A stretch of DNA of 64,000 bases from Candidatus Defluviibacterium haderslevense. GTDB lineage: Bacteria; Bacteroidota; Bacteroidia; Chitinophagales; Saprospiraceae. The stretch spans positions 2,245,501 to 2,309,500 of the forward strand of contig JADJRL010000003.1 in NCBI GenBank assembly GCA_016712225.1. Direction: 5' to 3'. The notes below the pieces were generated by a model. It made no database searches, had not been told where the DNA came from, and saw nothing but the letters and a program-made list of their open reading frames with translations. Below, piece after piece: positions 26,399-35,277 of this stretch; positions within the stretch are counted from its first letter, which is position 1; each line of letters begins with the position of its first letter. The position numbers were made by a program, and so were the translations under genes.

Positions 26399-26465
26399 CA
26401 AAGTTACGAGATGATCAATCACGTCATGATGAAGAAATCATGATCAAATTGTTAAGAGAATATTA
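26399..26465 (-). promoter_or_regulatory. Phased-heptamer operator (site 7) and -7 box for btaA
   Basis: On the minus strand: TAATATT (26465-26459), TAACAAT (26454-26448), TCATGAT (26443-26437), TCATCAT (26432-26426) and TGATTGA (26421-26415), all at 11-bp spacing. The -7 box TAACTTTG (26406-26399) fits TAnnTTTG and leads to the ATG at 26382. The core contains TAACAATTTGA as in sites 3 and 5; the heptamers near the promoter drift from the consensus. Confidence 0.55.
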
Positions 26466-26470
26466 TGGGA

Positions 26471-26568
26471 AATTAATTACGAAATTTCAATTACGAATTA
26501 CGGAAAGCGAATATCAATTACCATTAACCATTAATCATTTACCAGTAATAATTAACAATTACTGGGTA
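26471..26568. repeat. Dispersed repeat copy B with degenerate ATTAACC units and hairpin
   Basis: CAATTACGAATTACG-type units (26474-26505) are followed by GCGAATATCAATTAC and degenerate ATTAACC/ATTAATC heptamers (26520-26545), in the same order as copy C at 33622-33788. The last part forms a hairpin: TTACCAGTAAT (26539-26549) against ATTACTGGGTAA (26558-26568), with one bulged base. Confidence 0.7.
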
Positions 26569-26690
26569 ATTTGCGAATTCTACTAATTTTTAGATAAGCG
26601 AGTTAAATGCTATTTGATTGTATCTTTTAGTTAAAATTTGCTCAAACTCAATTTTTTCAACATAAAATGGGAGAAATTCTCGAAAAAGTT

Positions 26691-26698
26691 TAAATTTG
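26691..26698 (+). promoter_or_regulatory. -7 box TAAATTTG for the 26719 gene
   Basis: Exact match to TAnnTTTG, 20 bp before the ATG. No clear -33 element and no phased heptamers are visible upstream, so it serves as a contrast to sites 1-7. Confidence 0.45.
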
Positions 26699-26718
26699 CT
26701 AACACAAAATAACAACTT

Positions 26719-29562
26719 ATGAAAATGCTTAATTACTTCTTGTCAGTTACTATGTTAATTGGCCTCTGTACGCTTCCTTTAATTAGCCAGAACTTTTTTC
26801 AAATACCTAAGGATTATCCTACTATTCAGCAAGGATTGAATGCAGCTACATCCAACACGACTATTTTAGTTTCACCCGGCATTTATTATGAAAATCTAAT
26901 ATGGCCATCTACGATAGATGGCATTAAACTTATTGGAATTAAAGGTAGTATGGAAACCATTATTGATGGAAATGAAAAAGGTAGGGTAATTAAAATGGAA
27001 GCTAATATTAGTTTTGGCCTTCCTCAAGAGATTACTTTGGCAACATTAATCCAAGGATTTACGATTCAGCATGGTAAAATAAGTGATCTAAATGGTGCGG
27101 GCTTAAGCTGTAAATATGCTAGTCCAACACTGCTTGATCTTCGATTTATACAAAACACTGGTGAAGGTAACTCTAGCTATGGTGGAGGCGCATACTTATA
27201 TAATTTTTCTGGTTTAATTGAGAACTGCCATTTTATCGGTAACATGCTGACAACAGATTCAAGATCTTCCGGGGCAGGTTTATACCTGAGAAGTTTAACA
27301 AGTTTGACCATTAGAAATTGTAATTTTGAAGATAATCACGGTAAGACTCATAATTGGTGTGATGGAGGTGGTCTTGATTTTGAATATAGTGACTTAAATT
27401 CAGGAATGGATTCAATAATTTTATCAGTTATTAACTGCAAATTTTTAAATAATTCCACCCAAACAGAAAATTGGTCCTATGGTGGTGGGTTGTATATTCC
27501 AAAAGTTTTTTATAAAAGTAATATGTTAGCATTAATAGATTCTTGTTTATTCTATGGCAATACTACAAATGAATCTGGATGGAGCAATGGCGGTGGTATT
27601 TACATTGAATTTCCTAATGTTCTAATTAAGAATTCTAAATTTATTGAAAATTCTGCTGAAAGAGGAGGAGGATTGTATTTTTATACGAGTATTATTAATG
27701 GATTAAAAACTAAAGCTAGGGTTGAAAATTCATTTTTTAGCAAAAATATACTTTTGGGTGGTGGTACTTACAGCGGTAGTGCTATAGATGTAAGTTATGA
27801 TCCAATTGATTTATCGATGGTGAATACAATAATTGATAACAATAAATCTGTTCCAATTTATATTTCAGATGATCAAAGTAACATTGAATTGTTCCATTGT
27901 ACGTTTTATAATAATGATAAGAATCTAAGCGCAATTTCTTCAAATATTCATGCGCAGAATTCAATCTTCTGGAACAAACCTGCCAAAGAATTCATGTCCC
28001 AATCTAACTTTAAATTAAACAATTGCATTGTTAAAGGAGGTTATCCAGGAACGGGTAATCTGGATACTGACCCATTGATGATAAGCGATCAACTACCTGT
28101 TCCTGGTAGTAATTCGCCATGTCTTAATCATGGAATTATGATCCCAAATATAGATAAAGATATTACAGGTAATCCAAGACCTATGCCTGTAAATAGCCTG
28201 CCTGATATTGGTGCCTATGAAATGGATCAATATTTTGCTCATGTGCTGGTAAAATATTATTATGATAAGAATCAGAATGGTAAGAAAGAAAGTGATGAAA
28301 GATATTTAAGCTTTGGAAGTGTGGTGGATCATAACAAACAAATCCATTTAAATTTCTCAGAAAATGGGAGCTATATCGTCCTTAATCAAGGCTTCGCATC
28401 TATAGAACATGTAGATGGGTTTGATTCAAAGTGGAAATTGTCTGGTATAGGATTTTTCCAATTTGATGTAAACACACCTCAATTCGCAGAAAAAGTAGAT
28501 ATAGGTTTGACTCCAGTAAATATTTTTGCTCAAGTATCTACTACGGTTGTTGGTAATAATTTTAGGTGTGGCGAGGATGTGGAGTTCACACTGACATTAA
28601 CGAATTATGGTACTTCAATCGAGTCTGGTAGTTTTTGGTTAGATATAGATCCTAGATTAGACAAATTTAAATTTATAAATAATCCAGATATAACACTATC
28701 AGCCAATAGATTTGAATGGCGATATAGTGATTTATACCCTGGGGAAAGTGTAATGATTAAATTCATAGTAACTGCTCCACAAATTACAAAACGAGAACAA
28801 GTAGGTGAAATATATACTTTTTGTCATGGAATTTCTGCGTTACCATTTCGAGAAAATGATTGTTATAAAGCTGAGCTAAGATGTTCGTTTGATCCAAATG
28901 ACAAGTTTTCGATTCCACAAAGAGCTGATCACTACGCACTAATTGATCAGCCTTTAACGTATACCATTCGATTTCAAAACACGGGTAATGATTATGCCCG
29001 AAATGTTATTATTAGAGATACCATTGATCCAGCATTCGACTTGAGTACATTAAAAGTGCTGCATTCCAGTCATCCAAATGAATTGACTGTAACTTATAGT
29101 GATTCCAGGGAAGTAATCTTTTCATTTAAAAATATATTTTTACCTGATAGTACAACAAATAGATCAGGCAGCAATGGAAATGTTACTTATTCATTAGCCT
29201 ATAATAAAGGATCTAAGCCACAAACCATTGTAAAAAATACTGCAAATATTTATTTTGACTTTAATCCTGCAATTATAACCAATACAATAGAAAATATAGT
29301 TGTGGTAAGTTTTCCATCAAGTGTTAGAAATCCAATTAAAAACACTATAGTAGTTTACCCAAATCCTGCATCTAAAATGATATATTTCAGCAAATATGTG
29401 GAAAGATGTATATTATTAGATTTATACGGTCAAAGGATTAAAGAAACAACTAATACAGATCACATGACATTAAATGTTTCCTCTGGAACATATCTTTTGA
29501 AATTGGAAAAGGATGGAATATCATCGTACCATAAAATTGTAATTAGTGATTATTCAAAGTAA
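26719..29562 (+). CDS. Large secreted beta-helix surface protein with T9SS sorting domain
   Basis: 947 residues. Signal peptide about 1-22. A right-handed parallel beta-helix spans about 30-480, with repeating GGGL/GGGIYIE and NCxFxxN elements like polymorphic outer-membrane protein repeats. It closes with a choice-of-anchor Q-type ending (NSLPDIGAYE near 500). Next come DUF11/CARDB-like beta-sandwich segments (about 600-720), a DUF7619-like domain (CSFDPNDKFSIPQ, YTIRFQNTGNDYARNV, about 725-865) and a T9SS type A sorting domain (VYPNPASKMIYF, about 880-947). Probably a surface adhesin-like or carbohydrate-contacting protein; no catalytic motif is visible. Followed after 46 bp by another giant surface protein, probably in one transcript. 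Confidence 0.75.
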   Translation: MKMLNYFLSVTMLIGLCTLPLISQNFFQIPKDYPTIQQGLNAATSNTTILVSPGIYYENLIWPSTIDGIKLIGIKGSMETIIDGNEKGRVIKMEANISFGLPQEITLATLIQGFTIQHGKISDLNGAGLSCKYASPTLLDLRFIQNTGEGNSSYGGGAYLYNFSGLIENCHFIGNMLTTDSRSSGAGLYLRSLTSLTIRNCNFEDNHGKTHNWCDGGGLDFEYSDLNSGMDSIILSVINCKFLNNSTQTENWSYGGGLYIPKVFYKSNMLALIDSCLFYGNTTNESGWSNGGGIYIEFPNVLIKNSKFIENSAERGGGLYFYTSIINGLKTKARVENSFFSKNILLGGGTYSGSAIDVSYDPIDLSMVNTIIDNNKSVPIYISDDQSNIELFHCTFYNNDKNLSAISSNIHAQNSIFWNKPAKEFMSQSNFKLNNCIVKGGYPGTGNLDTDPLMISDQLPVPGSNSPCLNHGIMIPNIDKDITGNPRPMPVNSLPDIGAYEMDQYFAHVLVKYYYDKNQNGKKESDERYLSFGSVVDHNKQIHLNFSENGSYIVLNQGFASIEHVDGFDSKWKLSGIGFFQFDVNTPQFAEKVDIGLTPVNIFAQVSTTVVGNNFRCGEDVEFTLTLTNYGTSIESGSFWLDIDPRLDKFKFINNPDITLSANRFEWRYSDLYPGESVMIKFIVTAPQITKREQVGEIYTFCHGISALPFRENDCYKAELRCSFDPNDKFSIPQRADHYALIDQPLTYTIRFQNTGNDYARNVIIRDTIDPAFDLSTLKVLHSSHPNELTVTYSDSREVIFSFKNIFLPDSTTNRSGSNGNVTYSLAYNKGSKPQTIVKNTANIYFDFNPAIITNTIENIVVVSFPSSVRNPIKNTIVVYPNPASKMIYFSKYVERCILLDLYGQRIKETTNTDHMTLNVSSGTYLLKLEKDGISSYHKIVISDYSK

Positions 29563-29608
29563 TGCAATGTCCTAAATATTATATTCCAATATTTTAAAAA
29601 ATTTCAGA

Positions 29609-32600
29609 TTGTATAGGTTCTTCATTTTTTTCATAATTATAACAATCTTTAGTCAAATCTTTGGACAGGGACAAACTTGTATCCCAAATGATACCAATTT
29701 GTGCTACATCAAAGAAAAATATTCTGGTTCTGAATTGGTAATTGAAAAAAAAATTGAAAGTGATGAGTTGATTTACAGCACTTACACTCCACTTTTAGCT
29801 GATGTAGATGGTGATTGTGTTCCTGAACTAATTACTCCGGATATCAATAATCAAAATATTCTCATTATAAATACAAAATCAGGAAACACAAAATATAGAA
29901 TAGCAACATTTGAACTTTATCCTTTTTCAAACAATTTTTGTATTGGTGATATCGATGGAGATGGCACACCTGAAATATTTGTTGTAGCAAGCCCTTATTC
30001 ACAAAACCCTGTTAACATACAAGGTAAATTAATTTGTTACAATTTAAAAGGAGATGTTATTTGGATTTCTGATCAGAGAGTAGATTTGAATTATATTGGT
30101 AACCTTATTAGAATTTTTGGGGTTCCGGGATTAGCAGATTTTAACCAAGATGGAATACCAGAAATTTATATTAGTAATAAAATATTTAATTCACAAACTG
30201 GTGTAAAATTAGCAGATGGAGGGCCGAATGGCATTGGAAGTGAAATCAACCCATCATATTTTAGTCCACTCTCGATTGCAGCTCAATTAGATGAGGACTT
30301 TTCAGATTTAGAATTAGCTGCTGGATATTCTGTTTATAAAGTGATTATCTCTAATATTAGTGGAATGGCCGGCAACAATATGATTGCAATGAATATTAAA
30401 ATAAATAATGAGTTAAGGGATGGCACAACCACTATATCCGATATAAATCTCGATGGAAGATTGGATGTTGTAGTGACTTCACCGGGAGTAAGTAATGAAG
30501 GATTAGTTTATGTTTATACTTTATCAAATAGCATTCCAAAACTTATAGCAAAAGCATATCCACCAGGAGGATCTGAAACAGTAATAGGTTCTCCTCTATT
30601 AGGAGACATAAAAGGTTTTGGAAAACCTTCTATTGTGTTTTCCAGAGTATCTAAAATATATTCATATTCATATAACGGTTCTGGTTTTCTTCAACAAGAT
30701 TGGAGTCAGACCACAACTGATACATCTGGCGTAATGGGAATAACAATGTTTGACTTAAATAATGACGGGGTTCAAGAATTAATTTATCGAGATATGAATT
30801 CTCTCAATATTGTAGATGGATCTTCTAACCCGGTTATAATTGCATCAATTAATTGCTTTTCACCTACCTGGTATGAGAGCCCAATTGTAGGTGACCTTGA
30901 TAACACAGGGCATGCAAAAATTTGTGTGCCTTGTTCGTTTGATATTTACAACACAGACGGAAAGCTCACTATTTTCGGGCCGCCAGATAGCATTCGCCGA
31001 TGGGCTCCATCACGTGGTATCTGGAATCAATACAACTATCATGTTCTAAATATCAATGACGACCTCACAGTACCACGTGTTCAAAAAAACAATGCTACAT
31101 ATAAGAATGGAAAATATAATAATTTTTATGTCCAAGAATCCTTGCTCGATAGTAATGGTATGTCTAAAAAACCAGCAGCTAGTCTCACAGGCAACATCAA
31201 ATGCATTAATTACGATCCTCTAACCAATGAATACATAGTAGTATTTGACCTATACAATCGCAAGGACGCTTCGAATGAAGCAGATTCCAATTTAGCGGTT
31301 AGTTTCTACAATGGAGACCCTACGAGCTCAGGAACATTGATTGGGATTTATTATACATTGAAAACAATCCTTGCAGGAGATAGTCTACTGAATTTGGAAT
31401 ATCGATTCACGGCTTCTAATCTTAAGGATCTGTTTATGGTAGTGAATACGATTAAAAATGGATCGGGTGTATTCGATGATAAAGATTTTAATCAAGCTGA
31501 ATGTGATTACACAGATAATATCTCACGTACACTGGAATTGCCAAAACTTGATATTATTCAGGCTACGATTTGTAAGGGCGCAACATATCAATTCTTAGAT
31601 ACATCCATTCAAGATCCTGGAAAATATTATCGTAAATTAAGTAATATAAAAGGTTGTGATAGTCTGATACATATCTTAAATCTAAATACAGTAGATACCA
31701 TTTATACCAAACAATCAATACAAGCCTGTGATGATTATCAATGGAATAATAAATTACTTACCCATAGTGGCATCTACGTATTTGATACCTTAAATCAATT
31801 CGGCTGCGACAGTATTATAAGTTTAGATCTGGTCATCAATACATCCAATTCCTTAAAAATTAAAGATACAGCGTGTTATTCTTATTACTGGAATGGACAG
31901 ACATATTATAATTCAGGATCGTATTCATTCCAAACAAAAAATAATTCTGGATGTGATAGCACAACAACATTAGACCTTTTCATCTATAAGACTGATACAA
32001 CAGACTTAATTGTTGAATCCTGTAATGATTATTATTGGGGTAGATATTATTATAATATGAGTGGATATTGGAAGTTTGATACGGTAAATCGATTTGGATG
32101 TGATAGTATGATTAATTTGTGGTTGACTATTATTAAAGAGATTAAAATTACCCAATTACAGACAGCTTGTGATTCATTGATATGGAATGGAGTTACATAC
32201 ACTCAATCAGGAATATATAATGATACGACACAAAGTTTTAAAGGTTGTGATAGTATTACTACACTCCAACTTACGATCTCTAAATCAAATCAAGCAGCAA
32301 CAAAACAAACCAGTTGTGACAGTTATCATTGGAATGGTACTACTTACACCCAAAGTGGAACATATACATTTACTAATCGGAATGTTAATGGTTGTGACAG
32401 TATCGAAACACTACAACTGATAATTAATAAATCAACGAATTCAACGACAAATATGACTACATGCGACAGTCTAATGTGGAATAATATAGTGTATAAAAAA
32501 AGTGGTACATATCAATACACAACATTGAATGCATCCGGTTGTGATAGTATCGCTACATTGAATTTAATTGTTAATCCAACGAATCAAATACACATCCAAC

Positions 32601-33619
32601 AAACTGCGTGTAATTCCTATACTTGGAATGGTAAAACCTACACCCAATCAGGATTATATAATTATCAAACGAAAAATATTACTGGATGTGATAGTATAAT
32701 CACCCTGGATTTAAACATTATTCCATCAAGTCTAAAAGATACTTCGATCACTATTTGTGACAGCATCATATTTCTAAATAAAACACTAAACACTAAAGGA
32801 AATTATACATTCACTCTAAAAAATACTCAAGGCTGTGATTCAGTGATCCATCTGAATCTGAATATCAATTCACAAAACTTTAAAGCCAATGTTTCAATTT
32901 GTGGATCTTATCAATGGAATGTAAATGGCATCACTTATGATAGTTCTGGAATTTATATCGCAAAATATACGAACCAATCAGCTTGTGATTCCACCTATCA
33001 ATTGGATTTAACCATACACAAGAATTACGAAATCAAAGAAAAAGCAGAAGTTTGCAATGAATATTTATGGCCTGTAAATAAAGAATTATACACTCAATCT
33101 GGGGATTATATCTATCCACTAAAAACAAATCAAGGATGCGATTCCATCATCAAATTAAATCTTTTCGTTAACCCTGAATTCCAACATACCGACACAGTAT
33201 CTACCACTGATGTTTATACCTGGCCAGTCAACCAAAAAACATATCCCTCATCAGGAACCTACCAAGAGGTTTATCAAACCCAAAATGGTTGCGATTCCAT
33301 ACACTTACTACTCCTATCCATCAACAAAGATGTTTCTATATATTATCCAAATATCATTCATCCTGGAGGTCTGAATTCCTATTTTACAATTTACGTTTAC
33401 GGCGCCTCAGCAACCATCAAAACCCTATCTATCTACGACCGATGGGGCGAACGCATTTGGCAAAAACACAATTTCCCACCCAACGAACTCCAGCAAGGAT
33501 GGGGTGGGAAATTCAAAGACCAAGATGTAATGCCTGGCGTTTATGTATGGCATGCGGAGTTACTACTACGCGATGGAAGTGTTATTGTGGAGAAGGGTGA
33601 TGTGACGGTGATGCGGTAA
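29609..33619 (+). CDS. Giant surface protein: FG-GAP/VCBS repeats, 12 Cys-rich repeats, T9SS type B domain
   Basis: 1336 residues from a TTG start that gives a good signal peptide (YRFFIFFIIITIFSQIFG); no ATG is available in frame upstream. The N-terminal half (about 65-450) has six FG-GAP/VCBS-type calcium loops (DVDGDCVPE, DIDGDGTPE, DFNQDGIPE, DINLDGRLD, DLNNDGVQE, DLDNTGHAK), suggesting a beta-propeller. Residues about 650-1245 are twelve repeats of about 49 residues with the pattern CxSYxWNGxTYTQSGxY...GCDSIxTLxLxI. The C-terminus (about 1248-1336) is a gliding-motility-associated T9SS type B domain (LSIYDRWGERIWQ, PGVYVWHAE). Export and surface attachment by T9SS are expected; adhesion is a plausible role. 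Confidence 0.85.
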   Translation: MYRFFIFFIIITIFSQIFGQGQTCIPNDTNLCYIKEKYSGSELVIEKKIESDELIYSTYTPLLADVDGDCVPELITPDINNQNILIINTKSGNTKYRIATFELYPFSNNFCIGDIDGDGTPEIFVVASPYSQNPVNIQGKLICYNLKGDVIWISDQRVDLNYIGNLIRIFGVPGLADFNQDGIPEIYISNKIFNSQTGVKLADGGPNGIGSEINPSYFSPLSIAAQLDEDFSDLELAAGYSVYKVIISNISGMAGNNMIAMNIKINNELRDGTTTISDINLDGRLDVVVTSPGVSNEGLVYVYTLSNSIPKLIAKAYPPGGSETVIGSPLLGDIKGFGKPSIVFSRVSKIYSYSYNGSGFLQQDWSQTTTDTSGVMGITMFDLNNDGVQELIYRDMNSLNIVDGSSNPVIIASINCFSPTWYESPIVGDLDNTGHAKICVPCSFDIYNTDGKLTIFGPPDSIRRWAPSRGIWNQYNYHVLNINDDLTVPRVQKNNATYKNGKYNNFYVQESLLDSNGMSKKPAASLTGNIKCINYDPLTNEYIVVFDLYNRKDASNEADSNLAVSFYNGDPTSSGTLIGIYYTLKTILAGDSLLNLEYRFTASNLKDLFMVVNTIKNGSGVFDDKDFNQAECDYTDNISRTLELPKLDIIQATICKGATYQFLDTSIQDPGKYYRKLSNIKGCDSLIHILNLNTVDTIYTKQSIQACDDYQWNNKLLTHSGIYVFDTLNQFGCDSIISLDLVINTSNSLKIKDTACYSYYWNGQTYYNSGSYSFQTKNNSGCDSTTTLDLFIYKTDTTDLIVESCNDYYWGRYYYNMSGYWKFDTVNRFGCDSMINLWLTIIKEIKITQLQTACDSLIWNGVTYTQSGIYNDTTQSFKGCDSITTLQLTISKSNQAATKQTSCDSYHWNGTTYTQSGTYTFTNRNVNGCDSIETLQLIINKSTNSTTNMTTCDSLMWNNIVYKKSGTYQYTTLNASGCDSIATLNLIVNPTNQIHIQQTACNSYTWNGKTYTQSGLYNYQTKNITGCDSIITLDLNIIPSSLKDTSITICDSIIFLNKTLNTKGNYTFTLKNTQGCDSVIHLNLNINSQNFKANVSICGSYQWNVNGITYDSSGIYIAKYTNQSACDSTYQLDLTIHKNYEIKEKAEVCNEYLWPVNKELYTQSGDYIYPLKTNQGCDSIIKLNLFVNPEFQHTDTVSTTDVYTWPVNQKTYPSSGTYQEVYQTQNGCDSIHLLLLSINKDVSIYYPNIIHPGGLNSYFTIYVYGASATIKTLSIYDRWGERIWQKHNFPPNELQQGWGGKFKDQDVMPGVYVWHAELLLRDGSVIVEKGDVTVMR
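31567..33325 (+). repeat. Coding tandem array: 12 repeats of about 147 bp
   Basis: Each unit encodes about 49 residues beginning with Cys and centred on GCDS. Units 5-8 are most alike (WNGxTYTQSG). Unit 1 and unit 9 lack the Trp, and unit 12 lacks the leading Cys (TTDVYTW), as expected of edge decay in a tandem array. Confidence 0.8.
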
Positions 33620-33621
33620 AC

Positions 33622-33788
33622 AATTAGGAATTGTCAATTACGAATTACGGGAACGGATATATCAATTACGAATTGTCAATTACGAATTTCGAAAAGCGAA
33701 TATCAATTACGATTAACCATTAACCATTAACCATTAACCATTAACCATTAATCATTAACCATTAATCATTAACCATTAACCATTAATT
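33622..33788. repeat. Dispersed repeat copy C with ten-unit ATTAACC tandem array
   Basis: CAATTACGAATT-type units (33622-33705) lead into GCGAATATCAATTACG and then ten perfect-length heptamers from 33712 to 33781: eight ATTAACC and two ATTAATC (units 6 and 8). A final ATTAATT ends at 33788. The array fills the space between two convergent genes. Confidence 0.85.
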
Positions 33789-33798
33789 GTGAAATCTT

Positions 33799-34398
33799 TT
33801 AATTTTTAAATGGAATCTGCTTTCCTTGCTCATCTTTAATTTCTAAATTCCAACCTGAATGTATGGCTAGTTGTTGGAGCATTTCTAGCATTTCATTCAT
33901 TCGTTTGGAGGTGCGTTGAAGTAAATCGGAGGTTAAGGCCTTTTGAAGTATTTGCTCTTTGGCTTTTTCTTGAAGTTCAGTCATCTCATTGGGTGAGAAA
34001 TAATTAAAAGTGCCCTGTTGAAGATCATAATAATCTAATTTATGATCAATGGCGAGTATTTGGGGTGTGAGATTAATTGTTAATTTAATGGTTTTGGTTT
34101 TTTCGTCGATAATCATTTTGCTGGTATCTGCATTAATCCCTGCAAGGACATTGGCTTGAATTCTTATGATGGCCGTTTTTCTAAATGGGCTCACATCAAA
34201 CCAAGTATAATCCTTATGACTGTATAATTCATTGAATTGAGCTTCAATATTGACTATTTTAAATACATCTTTTATTCGCTCAAGCATTACCGAAGATGTA
34301 GTATTGGTATGATTGGTTTTCTTTTCATAACCGGATCCTACGTAGAATCCGATCCCAAAACAAACAAGACAAGCCATTAATATAGAAAGTAAACGCAT
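33799..34398 (-). CDS. DUF4230 family membrane-anchored protein
   Basis: 199 residues. An N-terminal membrane anchor or signal (about 4-24, ILMACLVCFGIGFYVGSGY) is followed by a DUF4230-type domain: IVNIEAQFNELYSHKDY, TAIIRIQANVLAGINADTSKM, IKLTINLTPQILAIDHKLDYYD, then a helical C-terminus. The family is widespread in Bacteroidota and Firmicutes, sits at the cell envelope and has no established function. It is 70 bp from the DUF3108 gene upstream on the same strand, so co-transcription is possible. Confidence 0.8.
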   Translation of the reverse strand: MRLLSILMACLVCFGIGFYVGSGYEKKTNHTNTTSSVMLERIKDVFKIVNIEAQFNELYSHKDYTWFDVSPFRKTAIIRIQANVLAGINADTSKMIIDEKTKTIKLTINLTPQILAIDHKLDYYDLQQGTFNYFSPNEMTELQEKAKEQILQKALTSDLLQRTSKRMNEMLEMLQQLAIHSGWNLEIKDEQGKQIPFKN

Positions 34399-34468
34399 GT
34401 TAAATCATTGGTAGTTGAAATATGAAATGATCATTTAGTATTAAATATTTTGGTTTTTGATTCAGGTT

Positions 34469-35269
34469 TTATTTGTGTTTTGAATTCAATGGAAATTTTA
34501 AATTTTCGTAACTCATTAATAAGGCTTTAACAGAGCCTACCGTTAATGGTGATTCTATGATGAGGGGAAGTTTGTTTTCATCATAACCAATATTGATTTT
34601 CATTTTAGCTCCATCTTTAAATACGCTTCCTGATATCACTTCCGCATTACATAATAGCGCACTGTATTTTCCGTTTTCTTTAACTGAACATTTGGGTTCT
34701 TCTTTAAGATAGCTCATGCCTAAATTATAAATTTCATTGTCGAGTATCATATTGAAATTTACAGTTTTATTTATTTTTAAAATGTCTAAATTGGTTTGGC
34801 GCAAGAAGTACATCGAAGAAACCAGATCATAAACATCTGTTGTCAGTGGTATTTCTTTGGTTGTAGTTTGTGACATGGATTTACCTATGGATGATATCAT
34901 TTTATTGTTGGGATAATCGAAAACCACTTTTTCATAATGTACATAGGATCCTTGATGAATATCACGGATATAAAGTTTAGGCAATAGCGTTTTTTTGTCA
35001 ATATAGGAATGGTATTTATCCCGAACCTTATAGAACCATTCGTAGGAAGAGTATGTTTTTCCAGTAACCTCAATATGGTAAACATCACCTTCATCTTTAA
35101 CTTCAAAGGCTACTTCTCCGGCTGATAACCACACAAAATTCCAGTTGTAATACAATTTGTAAGTTATTTTTTCTCCACTATTAAATGGCGCTTCTTTAGC
35201 GTTAATATGTTCTTGATATAAGAAAATAAAAATGCAGAAATAGAATATTCTTTTATTAATTGACTTCAT
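34469..35269 (-). CDS. DUF3108 family exported protein
   Basis: 266 residues from the ATG at 35269, which opens a signal peptide (MKSINKRIFYFCIFIFLYQEHINA). A longer start at 35299 would overlap the upstream gene and precede the signal peptide. DUF3108 blocks are visible: EKITYKLYYNWNFVWLSAGE, HIEVTGKTYSSYEWFYKVRDKY, SYIDKKTLLPKLYIRD, and a C-terminal GYDENKLPLIIESPLTVG. The domain is periplasmic and beta-rich; in several phyla it is found with envelope or lipid genes but its role is unproven. It begins 8 bp after the flippase-like membrane gene ends, so the two are probably one operon. Confidence 0.8.
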   Translation of the reverse strand: MKSINKRIFYFCIFIFLYQEHINAKEAPFNSGEKITYKLYYNWNFVWLSAGEVAFEVKDEGDVYHIEVTGKTYSSYEWFYKVRDKYHSYIDKKTLLPKLYIRDIHQGSYVHYEKVVFDYPNNKMISSIGKSMSQTTTKEIPLTTDVYDLVSSMYFLRQTNLDILKINKTVNFNMILDNEIYNLGMSYLKEEPKCSVKENGKYSALLCNAEVISGSVFKDGAKMKINIGYDENKLPLIIESPLTVGSVKALLMSYENLKFPLNSKHK

Positions 35270-35277
35270 AATGTAGC

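Larger units (their letters stand above)
26383..26718. other. Divergent intergenic region: btaA operator, repeat copy B, promoter for 26719
   Basis: 336 bp without a convincing gene; a 71-codon open frame across it has no features and runs through the operator and repeats. From left to right it holds the btaA promoter and operator, dispersed repeat copy B with a hairpin, and the -7 box for the next gene. Confidence 0.6.

Noticed and set aside
26371..26586. 71-codon plus-strand open frame between btaA and the beta-helix gene
   Set aside because: It runs through the btaA operator and the dispersed repeat, has no family features and a low-complexity translation.
33712..33788. Possible CRISPR array
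   Set aside because: The repeat is a 7-bp tandem without spacers and there are no cas genes.
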